The notes under the pieces were generated by a model that saw only the letters and a list, made by a program, of their open reading frames with translations, made no database searches and was not told where the DNA came from. Below, piece by piece: positions 36,688-49,900 of a stretch of DNA of 64,000 bases. Origin of the DNA: Eretmocerus hayati (lineage: Eukaryota; Arthropoda; Insecta; Hymenoptera; Aphelinidae); assembly GCA_029851415.1 (NCBI GenBank), contig CM056742.1:151037121-151101120 (forward strand). The letters are read 5' to 3'. Positions within the stretch are counted from its first letter, which is position 1. Every line of letters begins with the position of its first letter. Position numbers and translations under genes: made by a program.

Positions 36688-37082
36688 AGAACACCGTGAG
36701 CTTGGAGTTTTGCAAAACTTAAGCGAGCGCAACGCGTGCACTTGAGTACTTGCAATGCACATAATAGAGTGTATACTAGTAGAAGCCCATATGCGCGGAA
36801 TTTGTTTTTGCTCGCGTGCGAAGAGCAGTTGCAGGCACACAATTATGCCACCGTACCATAAAGGGCAAGAAAGTAAGAGAGAAAAGTAAAGGAGTGCATC
36901 ATGCAGTAAGAGCAAACTGCGCAAGTATTGGTGCATTATACCTCTGTACTTGATGCTAAGAGAATTACTGCATCCAACATTCACCCAATTCAATTTAAAT
37001 TTCCCGCGCTTTTTCATTCGCGTCACTTTTCATCGCTTCACCTACCTTCGAATTCATAACTCATACAGTCAAATGCATACAA

Positions 37083-38215
37083 GGGGCCGTCCAGAAACTA
37101 TGTAGGCAGACAGGGGGGAGAGGGAGGGCGTCAAAAATTTAACAAAAAAACTACGTTGGACTACGGGGGGAGGGGGGGGGGTTATCGTCTTTGCTACGTA
37201 GACTCATATTTTTGAGTTGCGCGCTCGACGAAAAGCCCGCGCTCCTGTCCCGCTCTCCACCTCCTTCTCTTTCTCCCTATATATTATATGTTGAACCGTA
37301 TCATCTGCCAGACTCAAATGTGTGCGTGTGTATGTGTTACGATTTTCATCGTGGATCATGATCCAGGTGACCTGCTATACTCGTGATACGAATCTTCAAG
37401 ATTTACAAATGATTGAAGCAATATTCATGGCGAAGTGCAAGTGTAATTGTATTATAAGTTGCAGCATAAATAGTGATTTCTCTCATTATGTGTGATATAG
37501 TGAATCGACATGGAAGTTCCAAAACCTTCATATACGACATTCTACGACACATACAGAGCTTTTATTCTGATGAACCTTCAAAACAAGAATTGCAAGATGG
37601 ATGCAATAAAGTGTGGCACTCCTTGAAATCAGACCAATTGTTCCCAGATAATGCACAGCGTAAGATAGATCAATGGGATGAGAAATAGTACATTACGCGT
37701 CGAGTGCTGGAAACATTTTCTCCTTCGGGAAACCGAGTTAAATGTGGGCGATGGCACTGTCTAGCTTAGTTTTCTCGAAGGAAAAATGTTTTCGCACGAG
37801 ACGCGTATGCAGTTTTATACGTCTGTACGCAGAAACAGCTTGTTTCCAGGCCTCCTCTTGTGTATCGTTTGAAGTTTCGAACTCAAACGTTTTGATACTT
37901 GTTCGTAATTCGGTTTCATACTTGAGCATGGTTCACTTGTAGATCCTTTACCAGGTACTAAATGTTTTCCAAATTTATTTTGAAGGATCCTTCAACTTCG
38001 AATTTGAATGTTCCTTCAACTAATGCAATAAACCGTCTACGTCTTTGGTTCATTTTGATAGAATATAATATAATATTTATTATTTCTGGAAAAGCTACGT
38101 AGTTTTTTGGGCGAAGGGGGGATCAGATTGGACAAAAACTACGATTGGCTACGGGGGGGGGGGGGGGGGGTCAAAAATAATTAAAAGCGGTCTACGTAGT
38201 TTATGGATGGCCCCC
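37083..38215. mobile_element. TIR element with GGGGCCGTCC ends, about 1.13 kb
   Basis: The left end GGGGCCGTCCAGAAACTATG and the right end TTTATGGATGGCCCCC are inverted; CAAG is present on both outer sides and may be the target duplication. Next to each end is an ACTACG..CTACGGGGGG block in direct orientation, including an 18-base G run (38153-38170). The interior has a 71-codon plus frame (37473-37688, beginning MISLIMCDIVNRHGSSKTF) and a 63-codon minus frame (37738-37929). It also has a ~112-bp hairpin (37695-37806, arms ACGCGTCGAGTGC and GCACGAGACGCGT). I cannot assign a superfamily. Similar ends are, as far as I recall, widespread in insect genomes. Confidence 0.65.
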
Positions 38216-39587
38216 AAGTTCGGTATGTTTGAATGGATTTCGAGGAGTTATGATCGATGATATTGGAAATTTTGAATATTTATCCGGTATATACATAGCC
38301 TCATACCTATTCAGAATCAAGCGCGATCAGAATTCGAATGACGGCAGCGTATATAGGCTTCAATAACGCATTGTTTGCGCGTCGAGCGGGTATTGTCTGC
38401 GTATTCAGCACGGCGTAGTTGAAGCTCCGCATTAAACGTGAGGCAGGAAGTCAGTTTCACTTGATACGGACTCTTGCATTCAAAATTCAAAATCAGTCAG
38501 AAAATCATATCGGACAGGACGCGCACCGTTCGATAACAATTTATTCACAATGATTTCGTACGATTAAAAAACAATGGATGCATTAATCGCTTGGGCTACT
38601 GATATGGGTGATTCCGCCGAAAGGGTGATTTTTTAGGACCAAAATCGTCGTAGGGAGTGATTTGGGTCAAAAAATTATTTCAGCCCCAGACGAGTTTTAG
38701 TGGGTCGTTGCAGTTAGTTTCCACTTGTTTTGGCACAAAAAAGAAGTACCTAGAGCTACGTATCTCAAAATTGAAGCCGGACAAAGATATGTGTAGTTTA
38801 AGGGGTCGCGGAGGAGGTCGGAAAGGACATTTCGCCACTTAAATTATTCCCACGGCTCGCCAACCAATCGTAGACTCTTTTCCGCGTAGATTTGCTCCAA
38901 TGCAAACAAATACTTCAAGTAAATGTGTTCCGCAAAGCCATATAGCGCGTTGGGCAGGAGCACAACATGGGGACGGAAAGGACAGAAAATTTTGTACGCC
39001 ATTCTGAAAACAGGCTCAGGTGGTGTACTCGGCCGCGGATTCGAGTTTTCGGTTTATGTCGCGCAAGAATTAGGTGTATTTGAGTACCTGAAAATCAACC
39101 TCATTGGTTAGAAAGGCTCAATAGACGATCGGAGACTTTGACGACCTAATTAGTGCTGTGCTAGCAGTTTCGATGCAAATCCGTCTTCAAAATGTCGGAT
39201 GGCCGTGCTCGAGCTGAGGGCTCAATTTGGATTCGCAAAGTGGTGGATTATGTTGTTTGAAGTATTACAAATTGAAGTGCATAGCTACATGTAGAGGGTT
39301 TTGACTCTGCATATGCGTCGTGATAAATTCAAAAGTCAAAGTTGGGTTGCGTACGAACAGAATCGATATGATCCTTTACCAAGCACTATAGAAGCCGGGA
39401 AAATTGGGATAGTTTCAAAAACTATTTACGATAGTTGCATACCAATAGATTACACCCTGGAAAATTTCTACAATGCACATTCCAACCCTTAGAGACTTGG
39501 GTAATCTTGAAACACGGAAAATCTCACTTTCGGTGAAATTACTCATATAGCTAGATATAATACAATTCACAACCATAATTCGGTTAG
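38216..39587. other. No gene seen
   Basis: Unassigned sequence between two TIR elements. Frames are about 60 codons at most. Confidence 0.5.
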
Positions 39588-39595
39588 GTATACAA

Positions 39596-40731
39596 TAGGG
39601 TGGGCCGAAAAATGACTTTTTTTGAGAATCGATACGGGCTAGTGCACAAAAGTTAGGTTTCTATATGTAGATGTAAAAAAACTTTTGCTGGGCGCTGAGA
39701 AATGAAATTTTAGGTTCGAGCAAGAGCCATCAAGCTTTTATCGAAATTAACGTAGATTTAAATAGGAATGTGCCTAATTCGTCACTTTTTTCTTCCTAAC
39801 TTTGCTTGTATTTCTGGTGCATCTGGACATTTTTGAACGTACCTCAGCTCATTTTGAAGCTTGTTCCAAAACCTACAAAATGAGCTAAAGTACGTCCAAT
39901 TTCGACTAATCCAAGCCAATCTATCTTAACTTTCCCAAAAAGTGATCATTATTAAAAATCCCAAAAATGGGGCGATTCTCCCTTCAAACTTTGCTTGTAT
40001 TTCTGGTGCATCTAAACATTTTTCAACGTACTTTAGCTCATTTTGAAGCTTGTTTCAAAACCTACAAAATGAGCTAAAGTACGTCCAATTTTGACTAATC
40101 CGAGCCAATCTATCTCAATTTTTCTAATAAGTGATTAGTTTTGAAAAATCCGAAAATAAGCGACTTCCCCCTCCCGCCTCACTCCTTTCAAAACTCGAAA
40201 TGGAAAAGTTGAGATAGGTTGGCTCGGGTCGGTCGAAATTGGACGTAACTTAGCTCATTTTGTAAGTTTTAGAACAAGCTTCAAAATGAGCTAAAGTACG
40301 TTGAAAAATGTTTAGATGCACCAGAAATACAAGCAAAGTTTGAAGGGAGAATCGACCCATTTTTGGGATTTTTAATAATGATCACTTTTTCGGAAAGTTG
40401 AGATAGATTGGCTCGGATTAGTCGAAATTGGACGTACTTTAGCTCATTTTGTAGGTTTTGGAACAAGCTTCAAAATGAGCTAAGGTACGTTCAAAAATGT
40501 CCAGATGCACCAGAAATACAAGCAAAGTTAGGAAGAAAAAAGTGCCGAATTAGGCACATTCCTATTTAAATCTACGTTAATTTTGATAAAAGCTTGATGG
40601 CTCTTGCTCGAACCTAAAATCTCATTTCTCAGCGCCCAGCAAAAGTTTTTTCACATCTACATATAGAAACCTAACTTTTGCGCACTAGCCCATATCGATT
40701 CTCAAAAAAAGTCATTTTTCGGCCCACCCTA
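39596..40731. mobile_element. hAT-like foldback element, 1136 bp, with 8-bp target duplication
   Basis: TAGGGTGGGCCGAAAAATGA at the left is perfectly answered at the right end. The two ~565-bp arms are near-identical inverted copies that meet around 40160-40170, so almost the whole element is one palindrome. GTATACAA flanks both sides (39588-39595 and 40732-40739). The duplication has T at position 2 and A at position 7, as in hAT. Each arm holds two ~189-bp direct repeats beginning TTTGCTTGTATTTCTGGTGC, and each of these has the internal palindrome ACGTACTTTAGCTCATTTTG with its complement. There is no transposase frame. The strong identity of the arms suggests recent origin or gene conversion. 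Confidence 0.9.
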
Positions 40732-40739
40732 GTATACAA

Positions 40740-43700
40740 TGCTACATTGATTTGAATGTTGAACTAGACGTAATAGATGATCGATCGATTACATTATCCA
40801 AGAGGTATATCAGGTATAGAGATGGTGTGTTTCTAGCAATGAACAAGCGCGTGTCTGGTCAAACTCTGCTTCGGACACGCACTACATGTAAGGTATTCCA
40901 TCGATCAAGTAAAAGCATTCAATCTCTATATATAACTGTCCTGGCAAGCTATATAACCACACACATCACACTACAGTCATCTTGTTACATGCGCAAAAAA
41001 CGTCTGAATACTTCATACTCCTATGCAGGAATGAAAAAAAAGCTCTTCACTCTGGTTTCGACTCTGGTTACTCGGATTGAAATTGAAAAAGCACTCTCTA
41101 TCGAATGAATCTTTCACGCGACCAGTTTTCATCATAAAATTCCATCTCTCTCTTCCTCTCAAACTCGGAATTCTCGTAAAAACGAATCTTGCAAGCTTGC
41201 AAGCTCTCTTCCAACCTCAAAATATATACATACATACATACATACATCATATTTGAGATTCTCATTCACCGAATTGAGCGTAAAAGACGGGAGTAATCTT
41301 ACCGGAAGCATCGAACAAAAGAAAAAGACAATATATATCTCTCTCTCTCTCACCATTGAAAAATCATTCTTCTCTCGCATGCAAGCTCTCATAACTTCTC
41401 ACCAAAAGCTTTTCTCGAGACAAAACCTATTTTGAGGAATATACACTTTGTCGTATTGAAATAAGGGATGAGGGATCTATTGTACATACATAAGGGGTAT
41501 TATATGTATGATGAGAGGACAGGGATGGTATACAGACAGAGTGCGATAGGCGGCACGCGCGCGACATTCAATATCGTACTTGCGGTGATTCTCGCATATA
41601 GTCGGGATTATATAAGGAGTCCCGGAGCGTTTCTCGGTGGTGCACCACGATGTTCACCTCTTTGGACCCCTCTCGCGGGTGTAATTCGAGATCCGCTGCT
41701 GATGCTGATGTTGCGGCTTTACTCGCTCATACGTGACGGTTATATACCTACTCGTGTAGAGTATATAATTTCACAAGACGGGAAGACTCTCTACTTGAAT
41801 GTGAGGGTGATCGATAACTATAATGTATAGTATAGATTATGAAAAGGTGATTCGAATTGTGTGGGTTTAAGATAAAATGTGCCACTCGTCGATATCAAGA
41901 AGGGTCAATGTCAGTTGGATATATATACGGCAGGTGCAATGAACTGGTTATTTTGGTAAGGAAAGGGGGAGGGTGTTAGATATTCATAGTGAACCGATTG
42001 GATTCCCGTCAAATACTCCGTATACATGCATGTATATTGGCATTATCACGAAAACCAACAACGAACGTGTTATTTTGACTTTACACTTTGACTAGTGAGT
42101 TCCGAATCACTCCATTCAAGATTTTCACCACGTATTCTATTGAGATACACTTGGTACTGAAATTTCCGGTCAATCCGTATACATAGACTTTTTTCTTATT
42201 TTCGAGAATCAATGGCTGAAATGGCACTTTCCTGTCGCTTATTATAACCTGAGTGTATAATACACTCAGGTATACACTTAACATCGGGGTCAAAGGCACT
42301 TAGGTTGGTATTCTCAAATTTCTTCCTCAAAATAAAATGTTGGACCAATTATTTTTCATAGGTTTTTAAAACACTTAGATGAGACCTCGAGCCTTGCATC
42401 CCTTCCTTGTAATGGGATTTTCACTAAAATTGAGAACCTTTTTTTCAATTACTGCAGCACATTCCAAACTTACTCTCAATTACTTTTTTCTGTGAAAAAT
42501 TTCAAGGACACGTGTCGAACAATCAGATCCCGGCGCAAGAACAGGCCCAGGATTGAGATTCCGACAACTGGATGTATACATTTGCAGCTGAGAATTAGCC
42601 ATGTAATTAACTTTGTCAGTTCCATAGATATCGTTCAACCCCACTAAATGATGATTCCTCTCGGTGAAAACAATTGTCTCCCTTGGTCTATGATTAGAAT
42701 AGATGAAATCCGCGAGGAGAAATTTTTACGCCAACTCCACTATTTTGGGGAGTGATATTAGGGCTAAAATGTTACTTTTATGTACACGGAAGCCGTTTCC
42801 TAGTATACTCAATATGAAATTGAATACAAAAAATGAAACTAAATATAGTTTCATTTTGAGAATACTCAGCGATCTGAAGTAAACTCTTATGACTCAGATT
42901 GACCGCTGAAGCACGGATTTTTTACCCGTTTTGTCCCAAGATTTCTCGCTAGATGCTAGGGACGATCAAAACGCGTTATCTTCGTGATTTTTGTGGCTGA
43001 GGTAAAAATACCGAGACGTAAGCTCAAAACAGACTGCGAGATAAATATTTAGACGGCAATTGAGTCAGATTATCATATTTGAGTCTACTGTACAGACGCG
43101 GACGTTATACGTTTACCAAAAAGTTTCTAAAAATTTCATGAAAGACTATCAGTTCATGCGCAGAAACAAATGAAGAAATTCGGCGCAGACATGCGGGGCA
43201 TCAATTTTCAACCTCTGAATTGTTGGTAACAAAATCTGTACGTATTTGTGATAATACTCATATTGGTGTATTTGAGGGATGGTATAATATACCTATCGAA
43301 TATCGGCGCAATGAAAGAGGACTATCAGTTATCGTGAAAGAGAGATTAGACGATCGAATTCAAATTGCGCGTTAATAACACGGTTCCGCTCGATTTTGCA
43401 CGGCGCGAAACTCCATACACGAGTATCGCGTACGTTTGAATTTATGGAGGCGCCTCGCGTAGGCGTTTTCCTGAATGACCGTGTGTTGAATTGTGACTGG
43501 GTTACATGCTTCGTGGCCTGGAATGCAAGAGCTGAAGCATATTTTATTTTATGAGAGTGAGGATGAATATATGGAATACCCAGAGGTAGGATTAACAAAT
43601 TGAGATGTGGTTTGATATACGTTTAGAATGTGCTGCATAAATTACTTGTAATTAATTGATGATATAAATTGTATAGCCTTTTACGAGCAATATATGTACA

Positions 43701-44624
43701 AGTTTTATTTCATAAGGTAGGGTCTATGATTTTCGAATTTCATGAAAATGCCATGAATAAGTTATCATGATATCAGATTGTAGCCATTTGTGGTAGTGAG
43801 ATATCATTTGAGTCTGTCAATACAATAACATTCACGCCGATGTGGCAGTTTAAACTCAAGATCTGATTGATACTCCAATGGATGTCAAGATTACCCGCGC
43901 GTGACCAATAATTCATGAGCACAACGTCTGTGAATGCACGGTTAATACGAACAAGGAGTCATGAATGCTAATGCGGGGAAATACCCAATTGTGCCTGATT
44001 ATGCTTGAGATCTGTCATGCATGTGTATGGTTATATCAAATTACAGAAGCAACATGTTGAAGCGGCTGTTTTATAACTGATAACTCATTTTCTCTGATTT
44101 ATTAGTAATTGTTGACCTAATAGTGGCTGTAAATTTACTGAAAATCAAAAAAATCCCAGGCTTCGCCGACGTCCAACAAGGTTATCGTGAAGAACAAAGT
44201 TTTTGGCACAAGACGCATATGCCGTTTTATACGGTGAGACGTGGAAATACGCAGTTTCCGCGTCGAGTCGTACACATTTTTTTTCAATTCTTCCCCGGTC
44301 TCTTCTTAAATTTCTTTATCAAACTATTTTAACGACTCGCATCGATTCGAATTACTGGCAGTCATAGATATAAGATCCTAAAAAAATATGAAATTGTAAG
44401 ACATCAACGAGGCATTAGGCACAGAATCTTCACCACCATATAATATATTCGCAAATCGCAAGCTCTGCAACTGATGGCATTGACAGTAAGACTAAACATC
44501 GAGGCCAAGTGCATGCATTAAACTCAAATTGTCTCTGTATATCATCATTCTCGCATGAATGAACCGTTCTGCTGCATCAAACAGTAGACCTGCATATACC
44601 TCGTCACTCTCAATAGCTTCTATA
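40740..44624. other. No gene called; microsatellites and promoter-like motif
   Basis: 41221-41249 is (ACAT)n and 41337-41352 is (TC)n. A TATATAAGG (41608-41616) lies in CpG-rich sequence inside a 120-codon plus frame (41468-41830, beginning MRDLLYIHKGYYMYDERTG). I do not recognise that frame and it was not called. 44197-44270 resembles the arm of the 37.7-kb hairpin (CACAAGACGCATATGCCG followed by TTTTATACG). Confidence 0.45.
42248..42270. repeat. Perfect 23-bp palindrome
   Basis: CCTGAGTGTAT and ATACACTCAGG flank a single central A. No context explains it; it could be a binding site for a dimeric protein or a small remnant of a foldback element. Confidence 0.85.
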
Positions 44625-44626
44625 TA

Positions 44627-45951
44627 CAGGGTATTCCAAAAGTAGTGTATTTCCTCGCATGGGGGTAAGAGTACTTCAAATTTCAGACCGGATGTTTTTT
44701 TTCTTTCTTTCTCCCCTTCTCCTCCACAATGATGAATGGATTTCGTAGAGATCAGGATTTTTCGACTAAGAGCGTTTCCCCCCAAATCCGATTGAAAATC
44801 ACCAACTTAGCACTAATGCAGTACCAGTCCAAGACTCATGTGGCAATTCCGTGACAGAGCTACAGAATTTGAGCAGTACCGTGACAGCTCTAGCGCGGTA
44901 GTACCAGTGTTCAAGACTGATAGTGCAACTTCAGACACATTTTCGAGATTTGGATGGTACTAGCGACAAGACTAGCGCGGTAGTACCATTTCGAGACTGA
45001 TACGGAAGCTCAGTGACACTCTTCCGGAATTTGAGTTGTACCGCAATAGTACCAGTGCAAAAGTATCGATTCAACAATTGTACGACAGTTTCGCGACACC
45101 TCTCAGAGACTCGAATGGTACCACAAAAGTACTAGTATAGTCGTATTAGTCTTACGGAACAGCCATGTCAGTATTGAATTGGTACTGCTGCGCTACTACT
45201 GTTGAGGTAGGAAGTTCCGAAAAAGTGTAACGGATTTCCCGTATAAGTCTCGAACTGGAACTACCAAGCTAGTACTGTCGCGGTACCATTCAAGTTCCGG
45301 AAGAAAAGCCGCGAAGCTCCCGTATCAGTCTCGAACTTGTACTGCATTCTAGTATCATTGTGGTCACCATTCAAGTCCTGGAGAGGTGTCGCTAAGCTGC
45401 TGTATCAGGTTTGAATTGTTACTGCTGCGCTAGTACTGCTGCGGTACCACTCAAGTCCCAAAAAAGTGTCACGAAGGTTCCGTATGTATCAGTCTCGAAC
45501 TGGTACAGCTGCGGCAGTTCTGTTGCGGTACCACCCACGTTCCAAAAAAGTGTCTCTAAGAGTCCATATCAGTCTCGAAATGGTACTACTGCGGTAGTAC
45601 TGTCTTGGTACCACCCAAGTTCCGAATTAGTGTCGCGAAAGATCCGTATAAGTCGCGAACTGGTACAGCTGCGCTAGAACTGTCGCGATACCGTTCAAAT
45701 CCTATAGCACTGTCACGGAGCTACCACATGAGTCTTGGACTGGTACTGCATTAGTATCAGGTTGGTGATTTCCGATTGAATTTGTGGGAAACACTCTCAT
45801 TCTAAGAATTTTGATGTAAACGAAATCCATTTGTCATTAAGGAGGAAAAGGAGAAAAAAAATCCATTCGATTCATTCAAAAAATTCATCGATCTGAAATT
45901 CGAAGTAATTCCACCTCACGCGGGGAAACACACTACTTTTGGAACACTCTG
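44627..45951. mobile_element. Tc1/mariner-type foldback element with mirrored satellite, 1325 bp
   Basis: The ends CAGGGTATTCCAAAAGTAGTG (left) and CACTACTTTTGGAACACTCTG (right) are inverted and TA flanks both sides. Inverted similarity continues for ~170 bp (GGATTTCGTAGAGATCAGG.. against ..TTTTGATGTAAACGAAATCC). The interior consists of ~80-bp units (landmarks AGTCTCGAACTGGTACTGCTG, GTCGCGGTACCA, CAAGTTCCG): about eight in one orientation (about 45170-45750) and about four in the opposite orientation (about 44815-45150). GTACCAGTCCAAGACTCATG at 44822 is mirrored at 45727. Frames inside are repeat by-products. Non-autonomous. Confidence 0.85.
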
Positions 45952-46828
45952 TATATACCCTAACGTCCCTCCTTGTACCGCCAACTTCTATTGGCGTTCA
46001 TATATACGACAATGCCAATATAATAGCATCTCGTCACAGTTGCGATGTGCATCAAGTATATGCACTCAAGCGACACCTTCTCCATGTACACATTCACCCA
46101 CACAGTATACCGATGACGATCAAGCAGTTAATATATATCGTCATCCGTGCATCCTGCTCTCAGAAGCAGCGCACATCTCCAATCTCTAGTCCTATCTCAA
46201 TCAGGGCCGATTCACTGCTAGACAAGACTCAAAGGGTTTAACTGTTTCGTGAGGTTTGAATAGATTCTCCATGCTGACCTCTATTCATCTGGAGGCTCTG
46301 TATCTATGATCTAAATGAAGCTTTGATGCATGCAGATATACTGTGAATGTTCCTTAAAAGAAATCCGAGAAAATTCTTATTTAGTCTATAGGAGCATGCG
46401 GAGGTAAGGCTTAAAATTTTGAGTTTTCATTATGGTGCATCGAGAAAACTCAAAATGAATGAATGATAACAAACGAACGAGTGAACTGTTTTGTTCTATC
46501 AGAATGTGCTAGGAATGCTTTTAATGGATCTTTCAAAATTTCGAGAATTTAAGAAGCCCTTTGAATTCTCGGGGTTCCATCAGAGTCACTTCATGATTGC
46601 ATTGGTGCTTCAATTGATTTTTGTAAAATAAGTAACTTATTCAGCCCACGGTACCTTCTAAATATTCTTTGAAAAACTTGGTTGAATTTTTGTATCGAGA
46701 GCGCGCAAAGTTACAACATTACTCCAACCATCGACTTACCAATTTGGCGTTTCTGTGCATAATATTAAAAAAATAATGTTCACGCAAGATACGCATTGTA
46801 CCCATAGGTCATTATCCAGCACGGAAAA

Positions 46829-46917
46829 TGTGTTATATCCTCGCCTCACTCATCCCGTGACTGAGTTCTTTTTTGGGCCATAATTACCTAGACCTGCGTA
46901 GGGGCGAGATATAACAT
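46829..46917. repeat. 89-bp hairpin element
   Basis: TGTGTTATATCCTCGCC pairs with GGGGCGAGATATAACA across a ~55-bp loop. The arms differ at one or two positions. Probably a tiny MITE or solo palindrome. A possible alternative is a structured transcript. Confidence 0.6.
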
Positions 46918-49900
46918 TGATTCTTTCCATGTTTTCAAAATAACTAACGTCAATAGCAATCGATACCAATAAAATACGATTTTCTACTTCACATTCCATT
47001 ATGTGACTACACAACAAGGACTTCCGCAAACCGCTAGAGGTGTATACAATTGGCTGAAGTCTTAATAGACAATAAGATTCGATATTTTGAGAGTACTAGA
47101 GACTTGTAGTCTGTCAGAGTCAAAACCTTTGTCAAACTAATCTAAATGATGTAGGTGAATCCGATCCCTCCTGGAATACCGCAGTTTTTTTTAAACATTC
47201 ATTGGACGAGTGAAATTGAACAACCATCCAAATCAAAATAGGCCACTGAAAACCCTTGCAAACATGATACAAAATTTGTTCACCATTTCATTAATAAATA
47301 TCGATTATATAACTCTCAACGAATTGTACGGATGGCTTTCAGGTTAAAACAACAGCGATCGTATCGATGTCTCAATAACTATGAACGTTTACCCTTTATA
47401 TATGTAAAATCTACATTTCATCAGCGAAAATCACGAAATTAAACGAATCCATTAGCCTTTGTGTTTACAATCGTTCCTTCCATTATCGATATCGCTTATC
47501 GTGCGGCAGTTATCAGAGTATAACGGTTTCGCGGATCGTAAATCAACTCTCCCGTCGACCATTCAATTATCGTATTCATTTAGCAAACCGAAGGAGTATG
47601 ATCACAAACAAGAATCATCATTTTCTGCAGCGATATGCAATTTCCGAAAATTACTCGTGATTCACAAATTTCTCCCTCTCTTTTCCATTCAGATTTTAAT
47701 TCATACTCGGTTAGAGCAACCATGATGCAATCGGAGCAGTGAATTTACAACCACATCACATATATATCTATCTACCTGTCGATATATTTTTTTCCGCTTT
47801 CCCAAGCTTACACTCGATCGCATATACACAAAGGCAATGAAATCAAATTGGTGGCTCGGAAACTTGAATTTCCTCGTTTCCACAAGTTCAGTCAGTGGAA
47901 TTCTGCAATGTTAAACTCATGAAATATCGAGAGTAGAGAGAAGCATTTCAATACGAGTGAGTGACGCTTTCGACATGGTACTTCAGTATTACCTGGATAC
48001 TGTGTTATGTATAGTAGGTATAGGTATAGGTAGCGGTTGCAGAGTATTAAGCTACAATCGAGGCCCAATCTCATTACCGCATTAATGCGTCTATAGAACG
48101 GGCTTGTTATAAGCCAAACTACTCGTGCAGATACTGCATTATGTGTTCCACGGGTAATAACAAGTGTTCGATACGGTGCAGTCTATTACTCATAGAATAG
48201 AATACAACTTGACGTGACAATGTTGACAGTTGAATTTATAAAAACCTCATTCGTCAAACAAACTATCTTTGCAAAATTAAATTCTTCCTTGAAATTTACT
48301 CAGAAGTTCCCAGCTTGAGTCCGAATCTATCTTAAAAGCCCGAAACATGAATTTAATGGCATGTGAGGAGATAAATAACGACTTGGTTTACAAAAAAAAA
48401 CAGTCATTTAGGAGTGAACCGAACAAATGCAAAAGTAATTAACGATATGGGCTAATCTCAGGAACGATGCGATTTCGACTTTGAAATTTCGAGAATTTCC
48501 AGAATGGCAGCACACCTCCCATGAACTTTTGTTTGGTCCAAGTAATGCTCAAACAATGATGAAATACTTGCGTAAAACACTTTGGAGCTCCGCCGTGGAT
48601 TTGTGAGGAAATAGAAGATTTTCCCATGTATTTGGATGGGACTCTCATACTTCCGTAATTCTAATTGGCTCATGTGTATGTGAATACATGGCATCCTCGG
48701 TGTTGGAATAGAGAAGAGGAGATAAGTTTAATAGTTTACAGTGTCTTCTGAAGGTCTGTGGTACGAAATGAAGATGTGCCTCAGTCGCCAAAACGCTCAT
48801 TTTCGTCATTTGTCAATACTCACAAGCCTCGCATCACGACCGAGATGAGGCTGTAGTAGGGGCGATTAGTCATTTCTTGAGGTACAAATATCAGTTTACA
48901 CGTGGTTTTAATCCCAACGGAATCGAAATTTTCGTGTGGTACACGAAAAACGATTTTTTTTTACCCCATTTACGCAAAAATACCTATTTTTCTCTGATGT
49001 GGAACATATTCATGGGAATGATCACTAGTATCGGACGAGTCAAAATCAACGTAATTACTCTCTAGAAATACCCACTCTCCAATATCTCCGCCAGGCATAG
49101 AATTAGGGCACCCTGGAATTAATGCGACCATAGTTTTGGCGCACTCCCACTCATACGGATTAATTGCTGAGCCTGATATTAGTGACGTACTTCAAATTTT
49201 TCCAAGCGCGAAGAGAGATTAGACTCACTCCAACCATCTTCTTTGTATACCTTTACACCTTTAATTTTCTTTGCGTAGATTTAAGATTACTCAAGTAAGG
49301 TTCGGCATTTTTCTACGTGTTTGGACTTTATTTGTAGGTCTCAAAATTCAATTCCAAATGAGCTGAAAAACGTTAAAAAATGTTAAATCCTTAGTGAGTA
49401 ATCTGCTAATAATTGCTCGATTCCGTGTAAAAGAAGGACAAACCGCGTAAAAAACGGTAATTATACCAAAAATTGGACGAATCCAGCCCAATACCGAAAC
49501 TGCCATGTATGTACACACGTTTATTATGACATATACAACAAGAAATCAACGTGACACGAGCCAACAATAAAAGTCGCACACAGGGAAGGACGCGTGAGTC
49601 CCATCCATAAAAGATGTTGACGTAAATTCACAGTGTCTTCCGGTTGTAACGGGATTCTGATCATGATGAGGAAATTCTCTTTTCTTGGTTGATTTGTCAC
49701 ATATCATATTAAATCAATGGAATCCTGATCATGCAGGTAATGAGAGCTGTTATAATAAACCATTGGTTTCAAAATTTCTTCGAGACCTTTCATGGACCCT
49801 CTATCATTTTGTTCTATACGATGTTCTATACTAACATTATTGACAATATCTAGACGAGGAGTTTGAAGTATCCATTTGCAAATTATATTCATTTTTCACT

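Noticed and set aside
36567..37026. Minus frames of 91 and 148 codons
   Set aside because: They read through the GT microsatellite (His/Thr alternation); repeat artefacts.
41468..41830. 120-codon plus frame with a TATA motif inside
   Set aside because: The TATA lies within the frame, not upstream of it, and no protein family is recognised.
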